A stretch of DNA of 58,650 nt from Lysinibacillus cavernae. Lineage in GTDB: Bacteria; Bacillota; Bacilli; Bacillales_A; Planococcaceae. A model generated the notes under the pieces. It was not told the DNA's origin and did no database searches. It saw only the letters and a list, made by a program, of their open reading frames with translations. Each line of letters opens with the position of its first letter. Position 1 is the first letter of the stretch. Positions 29,905-38,872 of this stretch are shown here, piece by piece. The stretch lies in the NCBI RefSeq assembly GCF_009724685.1, contig NZ_WMEF01000018.1, positions 1 to 58,650 of the forward strand. Direction: 5' to 3'. The position numbers were made by a program, and so were the translations under genes.

Positions 29905-30011
29905 AAAAGTTTTCCTCCTTTTGCAGTAAATGACTTCATTACTAGTATACAGTGAAGAGGGTACATCATACAAAAAATTTAATTTTCATGGCAAATCATG
30001 CAAAAAATAAA

Positions 30012-30026
30012 TGATATTCGTTCTCA
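30012..30026. promoter_or_regulatory. Possible Fur/PerR-type box upstream of ferritin
   Basis: TGATATTCGTTCTCA matches the 7-1-7 Fur motif TGATAATnATTATCA at 11 of 14 positions. It is about 40 bp upstream of the predicted ferritin -35. Tentative. Confidence 0.3.
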
Positions 30027-30121
30027 ATTAGAAGATTTATACATTTTCACATGATGAAGTGGGGCAGGGTCAAAATGATTCATCTTAAAGAAAAACAGAA
30101 CAACATATAAAGGGGGACAAG

Positions 30122-30158
30122 AAAAAAATCGCCTCGACATAAGTCGTAGCGATTTTTT
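30122..30158. terminator. Terminator of terC
   Basis: AAAAAATCGC/GCGATTTTTT with an inner GAC/GTC stem. On the minus strand the T-run follows directly after the TerC stop. Confidence 0.88.
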
Positions 30159-30163
30159 CATCA

Positions 30164-30925
30164 TTATTGTTCTAGTTTTTTTTGATTTTTGACACCGACT
30201 AAATAGCCACCAAGTGCGATAGCAATTAAGACAATCCAGAAAGTAGCTTTCCATACAGTGGAGTGTGGGAAATCATGTGGAATAATTCCTAATTTCTCAT
30301 GTGCTAGTGCTAACACAGCTAATTTCACACCAACCCAACCAACGATCAGGAAGGCAGCTGTTTCAAGTGAAGGGAATTTATCAAGTACTTTTACAAACCA
30401 ACGAGCGGCGAATCGCATCATGATTACACCGATAATTCCACCTAAGAACATGACAGCGAATTGACCAGCGTTAATGCCACCAACATCAAAGTTACCAATA
30501 TGCGGTAATGTAACGGCAATGGCAACTGCTGCTAGAATTGAATCAACCGCGAATGCGATATCAGCTAGTTCAACTTTTACAACCGTCATCCAGAAGCCAG
30601 ATTGCTTTTTAGGCTCTTTCATTTCTTCGGAGTCTTGTGATGCTTTCCGTGAATCATAAATATGCTTAATCGACATAAACAATAGATAAGCAGCACCAAT
30701 TGCTTGGATTTGCCAGAAATTAACGAGTGTTGTAATAAGGAATAATGCAGCGAAGCGGAAAACAAATGCCCCGATTAACCCATATAATAAAGCTTTTTGT
30801 TGTTGTCCTTTTGGTAAATGCTTAACCATAACAGCCATTACGACGGCGTTGTCAGCTGCTAATAAACCTTCTAGTACGATTAATACGACGAGTACCCATG
30901 CGTATTCTAAAAAAATTGCCTCCAA
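30164..30925 (-). CDS. TerC-family membrane protein (YkoY-like), manganese efflux
   Basis: 253 residues, seven or so membrane helices. Signature aspartates are in LLAADNAVVMAVMV (about 22-35) and LADIAFAVDSILAAVA (about 118-133). In Bacillus the TerC homologues MeeF/MeeY (YceF/YkoY) are linked to manganese export and metalation of exported proteins. The start is TTG 30925, just after AAAGGAGG. The gene is preceded by a yybP-ykoY manganese riboswitch with a terminator, which strongly supports the manganese role and implies induction by excess Mn. Confidence 0.92.
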   Translation of the reverse strand: MEAIFLEYAWVLVVLIVLEGLLAADNAVVMAVMVKHLPKGQQQKALLYGLIGAFVFRFAALFLITTLVNFWQIQAIGAAYLLFMSIKHIYDSRKASQDSEEMKEPKKQSGFWMTVVKVELADIAFAVDSILAAVAIAVTLPHIGNFDVGGINAGQFAVMFLGGIIGVIMMRFAARWFVKVLDKFPSLETAAFLIVGWVGVKLAVLALAHEKLGIIPHDFPHSTVWKATFWIVLIAIALGGYLVGVKNQKKLEQ

Positions 30926-30996
30926 ATTTGTTTCCTCCTTTAATTGTTGAACAGAAATGAATGGCTTGCTACCTTATTCTTTCCCTATTTTAAGCA

Positions 30997-31173
30997 AAAG
31001 AAAAAGACCTCTGCCTAAAAAATAGGCAAAGGTCTTGCTAAGCAATTAACTGTTCGTTGCACAGAACGTATTCTGTGTGAAAAGAAATGCCATCACACCC
31101 GATGGTAGTATACCATGTAATGACGAATGTGAAATCAGATGCATCGATCGCATCTGCTAGCTACTCCCCTTTG
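30997..31173 (-). ncRNA. yybP-ykoY manganese riboswitch with terminator
   Basis: Read on the minus strand. P1 pairs CAAAGG (31173-31168) with CCTTTG (31032-31027). The 5' core GGGGAGTAGC and the 3' core TTAGCAAGACCTTTGCC are the conserved ends of this class. An internal hairpin CAGATGC/GCATCTG lies between. The expression platform is the terminator AAGACCTTTGCCTA/TAGGCAGAGGTCTT plus TTTTTC, which uses the P1 3' strand. Mn binding would therefore stabilise P1, block termination and switch on terC. Confidence 0.93.
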
Positions 31174-31208
31174 ACAATAAAGTCAAAAGCTATTCAGTTC
31201 TTACTTAG

Positions 31209-31237
31209 ATAATAGCATGTGACAAAATAAAAGTAAA
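31209..31237 (-). promoter_or_regulatory. Promoter of the riboswitch-terC transcript
   Basis: Minus strand TTTACT (31237-31232), 17-bp spacer, TATTAT (31214-31209). It places the start near 31202, about 30 bases before the aptamer P1. Confidence 0.55.
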
Positions 31238-31341
31238 TAAAAATATACTGCTATGGAGAAAAAATACTTTTCCGTTACGTTTGCACAAATGGTAATATAA
31301 AAAGATGGGCGAAATTTTTACAACTTAGAAAGGAGACAAAC

Positions 31342-33102
31342 ATGTATAGAAAATTTTTTTCCTATTACAAACCACATAAACGATTGTTTGTCATCGATTT
31401 TTCGAGTGCAATCATTGTAGCCATCTTAGAGCTTGCATTTCCACTGGCCGTTCAGTGGTTTATAGATGAGCTGTTGCCAACAGGCGATTGGGGTATGATT
31501 GTTAAAATAAGTGTCTTATTGCTGATTGTTTATGCAATTAGTACATTATTGAACTTTATTGTCAACTATTTAGGACATAAACTCGGCATTAATATTGAGA
31601 CAGATATGCGGCAGGAATTATTTACACATGTACAAAGGCAATCATTCCGTTTCTTTGATAATACAAAAACAGGCCATATTATGAGCCGTATTACCAATGA
31701 TTTGTTTGATATTGGTGAGTTTGCTCATCATGGACCAGAGGATTTATTTATTGCCATTATGACCTTTATTGGAGCCTTTGCCATTATGTTTAATGTGAAC
31801 CCAACACTCGCTTTAATTGCAGTGATTATGGTGCCATTTTTAACATGGCTTGTGACCTTTAGTAATGTCAAAATGAACAATGCATGGAAAACGATGTACG
31901 GCAAAATAGCTGATGTCAATGGACGTGTAGAGGATAGTGTATCAGGTGTGCGCGTTGTGAAATCCTTTACAAATGAGGATTTTGAAATCAAACGCTTTCA
32001 GGAGCAAAATGGATTTTTCCGCGCAGCTAAATTGTATGCCTATAAAATTATGGCAGGAACACACTCCAGTATTTATATGATGACACGCCTCTTAACATTA
32101 GTGGTGCTTGTTGTCGGTGCGTGGTTAAGCTTTAATGGAAAGTTATCTTATGGTGAACTTGTAAGTTTTGTCTTGTATACAAATGTTCTTATTAAGCCAA
32201 TTGATAAAATTAGTGCATTATTAGAGCTTTATCCGAAAGGTATGGCTGGCTTTAAGCGCTTCCGTGAATTAATTGAGCAGGAGCCAGAAATTCAAGATCG
32301 TGAGGGTGCGAAGGTTATCAAGCACTTAGATGGTGACATTTCATTCAATCATGTTCACTTTAATTATGATACATCGAAACAAGTTTTACGTGATATATCT
32401 TTTGTTGTAAACGCTGGTCAAACCATTGCCTTTGTAGGACCATCAGGCGCTGGTAAAACGACGATTTGTTCGTTAATTCCTAGATTTTATGAGGTCACAA
32501 ATGGTGCAATTACGATTGATGGTATTGATATACGCAATATGACACAGGAGTCATTACGTGCTCAAATTGGTATCGTTCAGCAGGACGTCTTTTTATTTAC
32601 GGGGACAATTCGAGAAAACATTGCCTACGGAAAATTAGACGCTAGTGAGGCTGAAATTCGAGACGCAGCGAAAAAGGCTCATCTAGAGGCATTTATCGCA
32701 GAGCTACCAGATGGCTATGACACCCAAATTGGGGAACGAGGCTTGAAATTGTCAGGTGGTCAAAAACAAAGACTAGCCATTGCTCGAATGTTCCTGAAAA
32801 ACCCACCAATCTTAATTTTAGACGAAGCGACTTCAGCGCTAGATACAGAAACAGAAATGATTATCCAGCAATCCTTAACAGAGCTTGCTGAAAATCGTAC
32901 AACTTTAGTGATTGCCCACAGATTGGCAACTATTCGTAATGCAGATCGTGTGCTAGTTGTGACAACGGACGGCATTGAAGAAGATGGCACGTATGATGAA
33001 TTAGTTGCTCAAAATGGTATCTTTGCTAAGCTTCATCATATTCAATTTCGTAAGGAACAAACAGAACCCAGCACTCAAAAGGATTTTGTTGAACTAACAT
33101 AA
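31342..33102 (+). CDS. ABC exporter, fused permease/ATPase (YwjA-like)
   Basis: 586 residues, half-transporter that should homodimerise. Six helices span about 15-310 (starting FFSYYKPHKRLFVIDFSSAI). The ATPase has Walker A GPSGAGKTT, Q-loop GIVQQDVFLF, signature LSGGQKQR, Walker B ILILDEATSALD and H-loop IAHRLAT. The N-terminus most resembles Bacillus YwjA, a putative lipid or drug exporter; that match is from memory. AAAGGAG precedes the ATG. Monocistronic with its own terminator. Substrate unknown. Confidence 0.9.
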   Translation: MYRKFFSYYKPHKRLFVIDFSSAIIVAILELAFPLAVQWFIDELLPTGDWGMIVKISVLLLIVYAISTLLNFIVNYLGHKLGINIETDMRQELFTHVQRQSFRFFDNTKTGHIMSRITNDLFDIGEFAHHGPEDLFIAIMTFIGAFAIMFNVNPTLALIAVIMVPFLTWLVTFSNVKMNNAWKTMYGKIADVNGRVEDSVSGVRVVKSFTNEDFEIKRFQEQNGFFRAAKLYAYKIMAGTHSSIYMMTRLLTLVVLVVGAWLSFNGKLSYGELVSFVLYTNVLIKPIDKISALLELYPKGMAGFKRFRELIEQEPEIQDREGAKVIKHLDGDISFNHVHFNYDTSKQVLRDISFVVNAGQTIAFVGPSGAGKTTICSLIPRFYEVTNGAITIDGIDIRNMTQESLRAQIGIVQQDVFLFTGTIRENIAYGKLDASEAEIRDAAKKAHLEAFIAELPDGYDTQIGERGLKLSGGQKQRLAIARMFLKNPPILILDEATSALDTETEMIIQQSLTELAENRTTLVIAHRLATIRNADRVLVVTTDGIEEDGTYDELVAQNGIFAKLHHIQFRKEQTEPSTQKDFVELT

Positions 33103-33116
33103 AATACGTACGCCTC

Positions 33117-33164
33117 AGACTGTAGACAAACTCAAAAAATAAGAGTTTGCCTACGGTCTTTTTT
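33117..33164 (+). terminator. Terminator of the ABC exporter gene
   Basis: AGACTGTAGACAAACTC pairs with GAGTTTGCCTACGGTCT (one mismatch, one G-U), followed by TTTTTC. Confidence 0.88.
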
Positions 33165-33265
33165 CATTTACAAATAATTAAGTAAAGCCGTTGATTTCTT
33201 TGTGGTAAAGGAAAATAGATTCTCCATATTGTGTGCTCATTTTTTTAAAATAAGGAAGGGGTTTT

Positions 33266-33295
33266 TTAGTAATTAGTAGAAAATACAATTACTAA
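33266..33295. promoter_or_regulatory. Operator-like inverted repeat before the SRPBCC gene
   Basis: TTAGTAATT (33266-33274) and AATTACTAA (33287-33295) are perfect 9-bp arms 12 bases apart, centres two helical turns apart. It lies about 30 bases before the gene. The cognate regulator is not adjacent. Confidence 0.5.
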
Positions 33296-33326
33296 CAAAA
33301 TTGCGTTACAACATGGAGGGGAAGAC

Positions 33327-33746
33327 ATGGACAATCAAAGAATTATTGGCCAAACGAAAAGTGTTGGCTATCAAGTAGGAGTTAGAAGGACTTTTCCAAT
33401 TTCACAGGAGCAAGCTTGGGCGCTTATTACGACAGAAGAAGGGTTGAATTCCTGGTTAGGGGAGGTCACTCATATTATTCTTCAACCAGGTCAAACATAC
33501 CATTCAAAGGCAGGGACAGGGGAAATCCGGATAGTTAAACCGTTACAGCAGCTTCGCCTGACTTGGCAAAAAGAAGAATGGTCTAAACCGTCTACAGTAC
33601 AAGTGCGTATTATTTCCAAAGATAGTAATAAAACAACGATTAGTTTTCATCAAGAGCATCTTTCTAACCAGACCGTTCGGGAAGAAATGAAATTATATTG
33701 GGAAAAAGTGCTAGATGGTATTAAAGAAAGGGCGCTAAATACGTAA
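33327..33746 (+). CDS. SRPBCC/AHSA1-like domain protein
   Basis: 139 residues. The START-like fold typical of the AHSA1 group is shown by VGVRRTFPISQEQAWALITT near the N-terminus, LNSWLGEV, the central beta-strands (GEIRIVKPLQQLRLTWQKEE) and a C-terminal helix (EEMKLYWEKVLDGIKE). Such proteins bind hydrophobic ligands in a cavity; the real ligand is not predictable. GGAGGGG precedes the ATG. Homologues often sit next to an ArsR regulator, but none is present here. Confidence 0.8.
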   Translation: MDNQRIIGQTKSVGYQVGVRRTFPISQEQAWALITTEEGLNSWLGEVTHIILQPGQTYHSKAGTGEIRIVKPLQQLRLTWQKEEWSKPSTVQVRIISKDSNKTTISFHQEHLSNQTVREEMKLYWEKVLDGIKERALNT

Positions 33747-33759
33747 GTGAACATAAAAC

Positions 33760-33797
33760 AATAGCATCTCCCTAAAATTTCTCAGGGGGATGCTATT
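33760..33797. terminator. Bidirectional terminator
   Basis: AATAGCATCTCCCT pairs with AGGGGGATGCTATT (one mismatch) between the SRPBCC gene and the convergent gerAA-type gene. Confidence 0.82.
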
Positions 33798-33807
33798 TAC
33801 TGAATTC

Positions 33808-35274
33808 TTAGGATTCCTTATTTTCATGACCTTTGGATGTCCGTGTATAATCCTGAGGAGCAAGAGCTTTATTACGCTCCGTATAGCCCTTAGGTGATAA
33901 GCGCAAGATGGATTTTTTTATGGTAGCCCAATTTAAATCTGTCGCAAGGTTCATGTAAGAGTAGCCATAAATTCGAATATTGCATAAGTAAAGTAGTGTC
34001 AAATATACAGACACAAAGAAGCCAAACAATCCTAAGAAGGCACTGGCAAATATAAAGGCAATTCGTAAGATGCTGACAGAAGTAACAAGTGACTGATTCA
34101 CCAATGTGAAGGATGCGATGGTAGAAATGGCGATAACAACGATCATTTCAGGGCTCGTTACCCCTGCTCGAATAGCAGCATCCCCGATAATTAATCCACC
34201 TACAACACTGATTGTTCCTCCAATCACTGATGGCAGACGCAGACCTGCTTCACGAAACAATTCAAACATCAGAAGCATAAGTAGCATTTCAAGCGAAGAG
34301 GGGAGAGGTAATCCTGCTTTTGCTTGCACAACAGTAGCAAGTAGTTGTAAAGGTAATTGATTTTGATGATAGGTAGTTAAAGCTAACCAAAATGCAGGCA
34401 GTAATAGGCCGATTAGAATGCCGAATATCCTTAATAATCGTTCAAGAGAACTGAAGACAATCGGGTATTCATTGTCTTCAGCTGATTTAAGTAATAGAAA
34501 TAGATTAACAGGTGTGACGACGGCATAGGAAACACCATCTACAAAAATAATGAATCGCCCTCTTGCTAATGCTTGGACCGCATAATCAGGCCGCCCTGTA
34601 TAATCGAATTTAGGAAATAGTTGGGAGTTTTTATTCACCCGTTCCATTAATAAATCCCCACTAAAAACGATATCTGTATCAACGGCAGCCAGTTGCTTTT
34701 TTATTCCATGTAATATGTCCATATCTACAATGTCATCAAAATAAAGAATAGCCACAGTTGTTTTCGATCGCTTTCCAAGCTCCATCTTCTCTACACAAAA
34801 GGAATTGGTCGGCAATCGTTTTCGAATCAGTGCGATATTGATGCGTATATCCTCAATAAAGTTATCTCTCGGTCCTTTAATAAGAACTTCCATACGCGTT
34901 TCTTCAGGTTTGCGATTAGGCTTCTGTGCTATATTACTAGCATATAAAAGGTTATCTTCATCAAAATACAGTAGCAAGAAACCACTATATACAAATGTTA
35001 TAAGCTGTTCCTTGTCTTGTATTTTTTCCATACTAGGAATATGAAGATGCCTTGCAATATTCTCTTCAAAGGGTATCTCATCCAAATGATCGTATAAATA
35101 CTGAACACGTTGGATAATTACTTCATTAAGCATTTGTTGATCAATCATGGCATCACAAGTAATAAAGTGTACTTTCCGCTGATTAAAGGTATACTCCTGA
35201 AATTGAATATCCGCTGATTTTTGAAATAATTTTCTGAGCGTACTAAGATCTAGCGCATGTTCTTGCTGAGGCAT
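33808..35274 (-). CDS. Spore germination protein, GerA (A-subunit) family
   Basis: 488 residues. A large soluble N-terminal domain (about 1-250, including IKGPRDNFIEDIRINIALIRKRL and VFSGDLLMERVN) precedes five to six membrane helices (LLPAFWLALTTYHQNQLPL, GLRLPSVIGGTISVVGGLII). A-subunits of germinant receptors sit in the spore inner membrane with B and C subunits and trigger germination on binding amino acids or sugars. Its ATG overlaps the B-subunit stop in TAATG, so the two are coupled. No C-subunit gene follows. Confidence 0.92.
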   Translation of the reverse strand: MPQQEHALDLSTLRKLFQKSADIQFQEYTFNQRKVHFITCDAMIDQQMLNEVIIQRVQYLYDHLDEIPFEENIARHLHIPSMEKIQDKEQLITFVYSGFLLLYFDEDNLLYASNIAQKPNRKPEETRMEVLIKGPRDNFIEDIRINIALIRKRLPTNSFCVEKMELGKRSKTTVAILYFDDIVDMDILHGIKKQLAAVDTDIVFSGDLLMERVNKNSQLFPKFDYTGRPDYAVQALARGRFIIFVDGVSYAVVTPVNLFLLLKSAEDNEYPIVFSSLERLLRIFGILIGLLLPAFWLALTTYHQNQLPLQLLATVVQAKAGLPLPSSLEMLLMLLMFELFREAGLRLPSVIGGTISVVGGLIIGDAAIRAGVTSPEMIVVIAISTIASFTLVNQSLVTSVSILRIAFIFASAFLGLFGFFVSVYLTLLYLCNIRIYGYSYMNLATDLNWATIKKSILRLSPKGYTERNKALAPQDYTRTSKGHENKES

Positions 35275-36398
35275 TATGATTCACCACTTTTCATGTCATG
35301 TTCTTCAGTTTTCCCCTTTTTAGAAGATTTATCCGACATGGAAGCTACGATAACGAAAAAAATTGATAGTACAAAGAAAAAAATAAATGTGGAAGTTAAA
35401 ATATAATTTCCTTTTACTTTTAAAAATAAGTTTTCATTTAACATAATTAGTGGTAAACAAAGGATAAAGAAGGGTGGAGCAAGCATTTGCCATATGCGCT
35501 TCGGATTACCTGTCATTTTCAATAAATCTGCCACAATATATAACAGGAAACTAACACGAATAAAAGTTCCAGTTAACCATTGGTAGATGGAGAAAAAGTC
35601 AAGATGCTCAATATAGCGCCCAATAGTGACTAAACCCCATTCTTCATAGGCAGGATAACGCTGTTTAGCCGCTTCACTTGGGCCAAATTCTGTAATAGCC
35701 CCAATTAATGGCCCTAATGTCAGACCCACCAAAATAGCCAGCATAATGACAAAGTGATACCAACGAATTTTATCTTTAAATTGATGCTGTAAAAATAACA
35801 GCATTAATAATTCGATAAACCCAGATGCGGGAAATACCATACCTTGAAAAATAGGTTGTAAGCCATGTTCAAAAAATGGTCGTAATAAATCATAGTCTTT
35901 TACCTGTAAGTTGGTAAATGCCACGAAAAAGCCAAATACGACAACACCGAATAACACAAAAACGTTCAATATTACAATCGTCTGTAAGCTAGTCGTCACA
36001 AGTAAAATACATAAAATGGTATAGATAAACAATAGGATGATAACGGGTGTTTGCGGTAAAAATGTCGTATTGACCCATTGTAATGTTTCAACCATCGTAA
36101 AGGCTGCCATAATCATTAAAAAAATGACAATCGTATAAATAACAATACTAGAGCCGATTTTTCCTATTTTTTCGCTTAACCAGTCCCGAATTGGTTCCTG
36201 TTTCGTCTTTTTTTGTATATACACTAATAGAAATAGCCAAAAGAAAATAATACCCCCAGCAAACAATACAGATAGCCAGCCATCTCTTTTGGCCACATCC
36301 AATAGTGGGGGAATAATTGTTACATGGTTTTTTAAGCCAATAACAGTCATTGATAGGAAGATGACATGTAAAATACTGATTGATCCTACACCTTTCAT
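35274..36398 (-). CDS. Spore germination protein, GerB (B-subunit) family
   Basis: 374 residues, about ten membrane helices, related to amino-acid transporters (APC superfamily). The start MKGVGSISILHVIFLSMTVI and the segment FFSIYQWLTGTFIRVSFLLY are typical. The B subunit is thought to bind the germinant. It is the first gene of this minus-strand pair, an inverted order compared with the classic gerA-A/B/C operon, and the C-subunit lipoprotein is absent. GAGGG lies about ten bases before the ATG. I see no clear sigma-G promoter. Confidence 0.9.
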   Translation of the reverse strand: MKGVGSISILHVIFLSMTVIGLKNHVTIIPPLLDVAKRDGWLSVLFAGGIIFFWLFLLVYIQKKTKQEPIRDWLSEKIGKIGSSIVIYTIVIFLMIMAAFTMVETLQWVNTTFLPQTPVIILLFIYTILCILLVTTSLQTIVILNVFVLFGVVVFGFFVAFTNLQVKDYDLLRPFFEHGLQPIFQGMVFPASGFIELLMLLFLQHQFKDKIRWYHFVIMLAILVGLTLGPLIGAITEFGPSEAAKQRYPAYEEWGLVTIGRYIEHLDFFSIYQWLTGTFIRVSFLLYIVADLLKMTGNPKRIWQMLAPPFFILCLPLIMLNENLFLKVKGNYILTSTFIFFFVLSIFFVIVASMSDKSSKKGKTEEHDMKSGES

Positions 36399-36484
36399 GT
36401 TGAAAACCCTCTAACATTGATTGATACATATTAGCTTAGACAAAAAAAGTCAGCTTTATAAGCAAAAAATGGTATGAGCTTCAT

Positions 36485-36525
36485 GAAAAAAAGAGGCATT
36501 TGATGATTTAATCGTCAAATACCTC
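36485..36525 (-). terminator. Terminator of the sigV-rsiV-like operon
   Basis: On the minus strand GAGGTATTTGA pairs with TCAAATGCCTC (one G-U), followed by TTTTTTTC. Confidence 0.85.
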
Positions 36526-36547
36526 GTCTTGTGAATTTTAGGCTAAA

Positions 36548-37438
36548 TTAATGAATATATTTCATGCTAACAAGATCTTCTTTTAAGACATCTGTTGGGA
36601 TTTCAAACTCAACAACACCCATATAACCTGGTGCAACCTCATATTTATCGAAGGAAATCACAAGCTTCCCTTTATCCGAAATGTAGAATTGCTGATCTGA
36701 TTTAATTGTTGTAAATCCTTCCATTAAATCTTCATCTGCAAGCCCAGAACCTTCCACCCAATAGCTTTTATCCCCATTAGATTCTGCTATTTGTGTACGC
36801 ATTTGCTCTTTAATATTTTCACTGATTGCTTCAATATAATGTTGATCTTTAAAGAGCATCGGTAACGTAATTAAAATTTCGTTTTCTTTATCGATCGTAT
36901 CGTATTCCATCACCGTTGACGAAGAACCAACAGTATTGACAACATAACGGCCAATCGATAAAATTTGGTCATTATCAGTTTTTATTTCAAAGCCGCTATC
37001 AACCCCTAAATGACCTCCGCCCTGAGCCTTTAAATCACCAACCTCTGCGATAAATTCATCGTAAAGGGCTTTGCCTTTTGCACGATATTTTTCATTTAAT
37101 GCATTGGCAAGATCTTGATTTTCTAAATTTTCAATAGAAGGTACCTTAATGTTGGCATCATACGTGTCTTCTGCAACCTCATATTCTGTCCATGTTAATA
37201 CTTTAACAACACTTCCTACAACAGGGATTTCAGAGAGTGTTCTTGCCATTGCAGGGCTAACGTTTAAACTAGCAGTAAACAGCATAGCTGCAGCTGCTGT
37301 ACCTAGTAACCATTGGGGTGTACGATTTCTTTTCTTTTTTCGACCTTGTTTCAGCGTACTTTCAACCACAAAGTCTAGCTCCTTAGGTATAGGAACCTCC
37401 ATATATTGTTTTTCTAATTCTTGTAATTTTTTATCCAT
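36548..37438 (-). CDS. rsiV: RsiV-like membrane anti-sigma factor
   Basis: 296 residues. The cytoplasmic N-terminus (about 1-40, EKQYMEVPIPKELDFVVEST) would bind the sigma factor. One helix at about 42-60 ends near SPAMARTLSE, a possible signal-peptidase site. The extracellular part contains a DUF3298-like domain (EILITLPMLFKDQHYIEAIS, FDKYEVAPGYMGVVEFEIP). In Bacillus subtilis RsiV binds lysozyme and is cut by signal peptidase and then RasP to free SigV. It overlaps the sigma gene by eight bases. Lysozyme sensing is inference. Confidence 0.82.
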   Translation of the reverse strand: MDKKLQELEKQYMEVPIPKELDFVVESTLKQGRKKKRNRTPQWLLGTAAAAMLFTASLNVSPAMARTLSEIPVVGSVVKVLTWTEYEVAEDTYDANIKVPSIENLENQDLANALNEKYRAKGKALYDEFIAEVGDLKAQGGGHLGVDSGFEIKTDNDQILSIGRYVVNTVGSSSTVMEYDTIDKENEILITLPMLFKDQHYIEAISENIKEQMRTQIAESNGDKSYWVEGSGLADEDLMEGFTTIKSDQQFYISDKGKLVISFDKYEVAPGYMGVVEFEIPTDVLKEDLVSMKYIH

Positions 37439-37949
37439 GTGCAGTTTCTCCCTTCACATCTTCCAACTGTATTTTCAATAATTTTAGTGCTTTATAAAGA
37501 CGCGATTTGGCTGTACTCAACTTAATGTCAAGGATGTTCGCTACGTCAGCGAGCTTTAAATCCTCAAAATAATGGAGAATGACAACCTCACGATACATTT
37601 GTGGGAGCTCATCTAATGCATGCTCCAAGTCAACATTTTCATAAACATCCTCTTGAGCAGGAGTTAAATATTGTAATGTATCATCATCTGTAACTTGTAA
37701 GCGTTTATGCTTACGTAAAAAATCTATGGCTGTACGGACTACTATTTTGTAAAACCAGCTTTTCATATAGGTAACATTTTCTAGTCGATCTAACGAAAGC
37801 ATGGCTTTTTGGATACTGTCCTGTACAACATCTAGTGCGTCCTGTTCATTTTTTGTATAGCTATACGCGAGCAAATAAAAACGCTCTTTTTGTTCACGAA
37901 TGAATTGGACGAACACCTCTTCATGTTGAAATGCATTTCTTGTTTTCAT
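37431..37949 (-). CDS. sigV: ECF sigma factor, SigV-like
   Basis: 172 residues from ATG 37949 (a TTG at 37955 is also plausible after AAAGGAG). Region 2 is YLLAYSYTKNEQDALDVVQD through YMKSWFYKIVVRTAIDFLRK, and region 4 is LPQMYREVVILHYFEDLKLA with IKLSTAKSRLYKAL for -35 recognition. It is encoded with an RsiV-like anti-sigma, as in the lysozyme-response SigV system. The targets oatA or dlt are not in this window. A CGTCTA at 38002-37997 might be part of an autoregulated promoter, but its -35 spacing is poor. Confidence 0.88.
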   Translation of the reverse strand: MKTRNAFQHEEVFVQFIREQKERFYLLAYSYTKNEQDALDVVQDSIQKAMLSLDRLENVTYMKSWFYKIVVRTAIDFLRKHKRLQVTDDDTLQYLTPAQEDVYENVDLEHALDELPQMYREVVILHYFEDLKLADVANILDIKLSTAKSRLYKALKLLKIQLEDVKGETAHG

Positions 37950-38032
37950 GTCCAAAGAAGCTCCTTTTTTAACATTGTCAAATTGTATACATTTACTAGA
38001 CGTACGAAGGGAGGGAAAAAGTTAATTCCATG

Positions 38033-38064
38033 AAAAAAACTTACCCCAATATGAGATAAGTTTT
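38033..38064 (-). terminator. Terminator of the TSUP gene
   Basis: On the minus strand AAAACTTA pairs with TAAGTTTT across a 16-base loop, then TTTT. Moderate strength. Confidence 0.6.
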
Positions 38065-38104
38065 ATCTTTCCATAGTATTAGCATACCTCAACAAAACAA
38101 ATGA

Positions 38105-38872
38105 TCATGAAAAATAGTCATATGTATTTTTCAAGAGTAATAGGATGGTCACAGCAATAAATAATTTTCTTACATAACCACTGCCACGTTTAATCGCAAA
38201 TTTAGAGCCGACAATGGCACCCACAATTTGAGCAAGTCCCATAGGTAAACCATAGGCATAATTTATTTGCCCTAAGTATATAAACATAAGAAGGGCTGCT
38301 ATATTACTGCCGAAATTTAAAAATTTAGCATTTCCTGCTGATTGTAAAAAATCAAAACCAACCATGAGAAAAGCAAAGAGTAAAAATGAGCCTGTACCAG
38401 GACCTAAAAAACCATCATAAAAGCCAATAAGTGTGATAGCTATGACAAAAATTAACGAGCGTTTTGGCGTTAATTTTTCATAGGTAGTCATACTTCCCCA
38501 GTCTTTTTTGAAGATGGTGTAGATGGCCACGGCTGCAAGCATAATCAACATTAATGGCTTAAGTACACTAGGGTCCATTAGGTGAACGATCCATGCCCCT
38601 AGCATGGAACCAAAAAAGACAAAAGGGAATAGCTTATAGACGGCTTTAATATCAAGTTTACCAGAGCGATAAAATGTCACTGTGCTAGTGAGTGACCCCA
38701 TCGTTCCTGCTAATTTATTAGTTGCTACTGCAGCAGAGGGTGGCAGACCAACAAACATGAGTGCTGGTAACGAAATAAGCCCGCCGCCTCCAACAACTGA
38801 ATCAATAAATGCTGCTAAAAAACCAAAAAGAATAAGGATTAATAAAATATTTAGATCTAAATCAAAAGGCAC
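38105..38872 (-). CDS. TSUP-family transporter (TauE/SafE)
   Basis: 255 residues, about eight helices in two repeats. The first repeat contains FIDSVVGGGGLISLPALMFVG and ATNKLAGTMGS. The second contains GFYDGFLGPGTGSFLLFAFL and SAGNAKFLNFGSNIAAL. This is the duplicated TSUP signature. The family moves sulfite, sulfoacetate and other small anions; the substrate here is unknown. The start is GTG 38872 with a weak GAGATGA upstream. Confidence 0.9.
   Translation of the reverse strand: MPFDLDLNILLILILFGFLAAFIDSVVGGGGLISLPALMFVGLPPSAAVATNKLAGTMGSLTSTVTFYRSGKLDIKAVYKLFPFVFFGSMLGAWIVHLMDPSVLKPLMLIMLAAVAIYTIFKKDWGSMTTYEKLTPKRSLIFVIAITLIGFYDGFLGPGTGSFLLFAFLMVGFDFLQSAGNAKFLNFGSNIAALLMFIYLGQINYAYGLPMGLAQIVGAIVGSKFAIKRGSGYVRKLFIAVTILLLLKNTYDYFS

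Noticed and set aside
37997..38023. Autoregulatory ECF promoter of sigV
   Set aside because: AAC and CGTC are 18 bases apart instead of the usual 16-17 and the -35 lacks TGA, so I do not call it.
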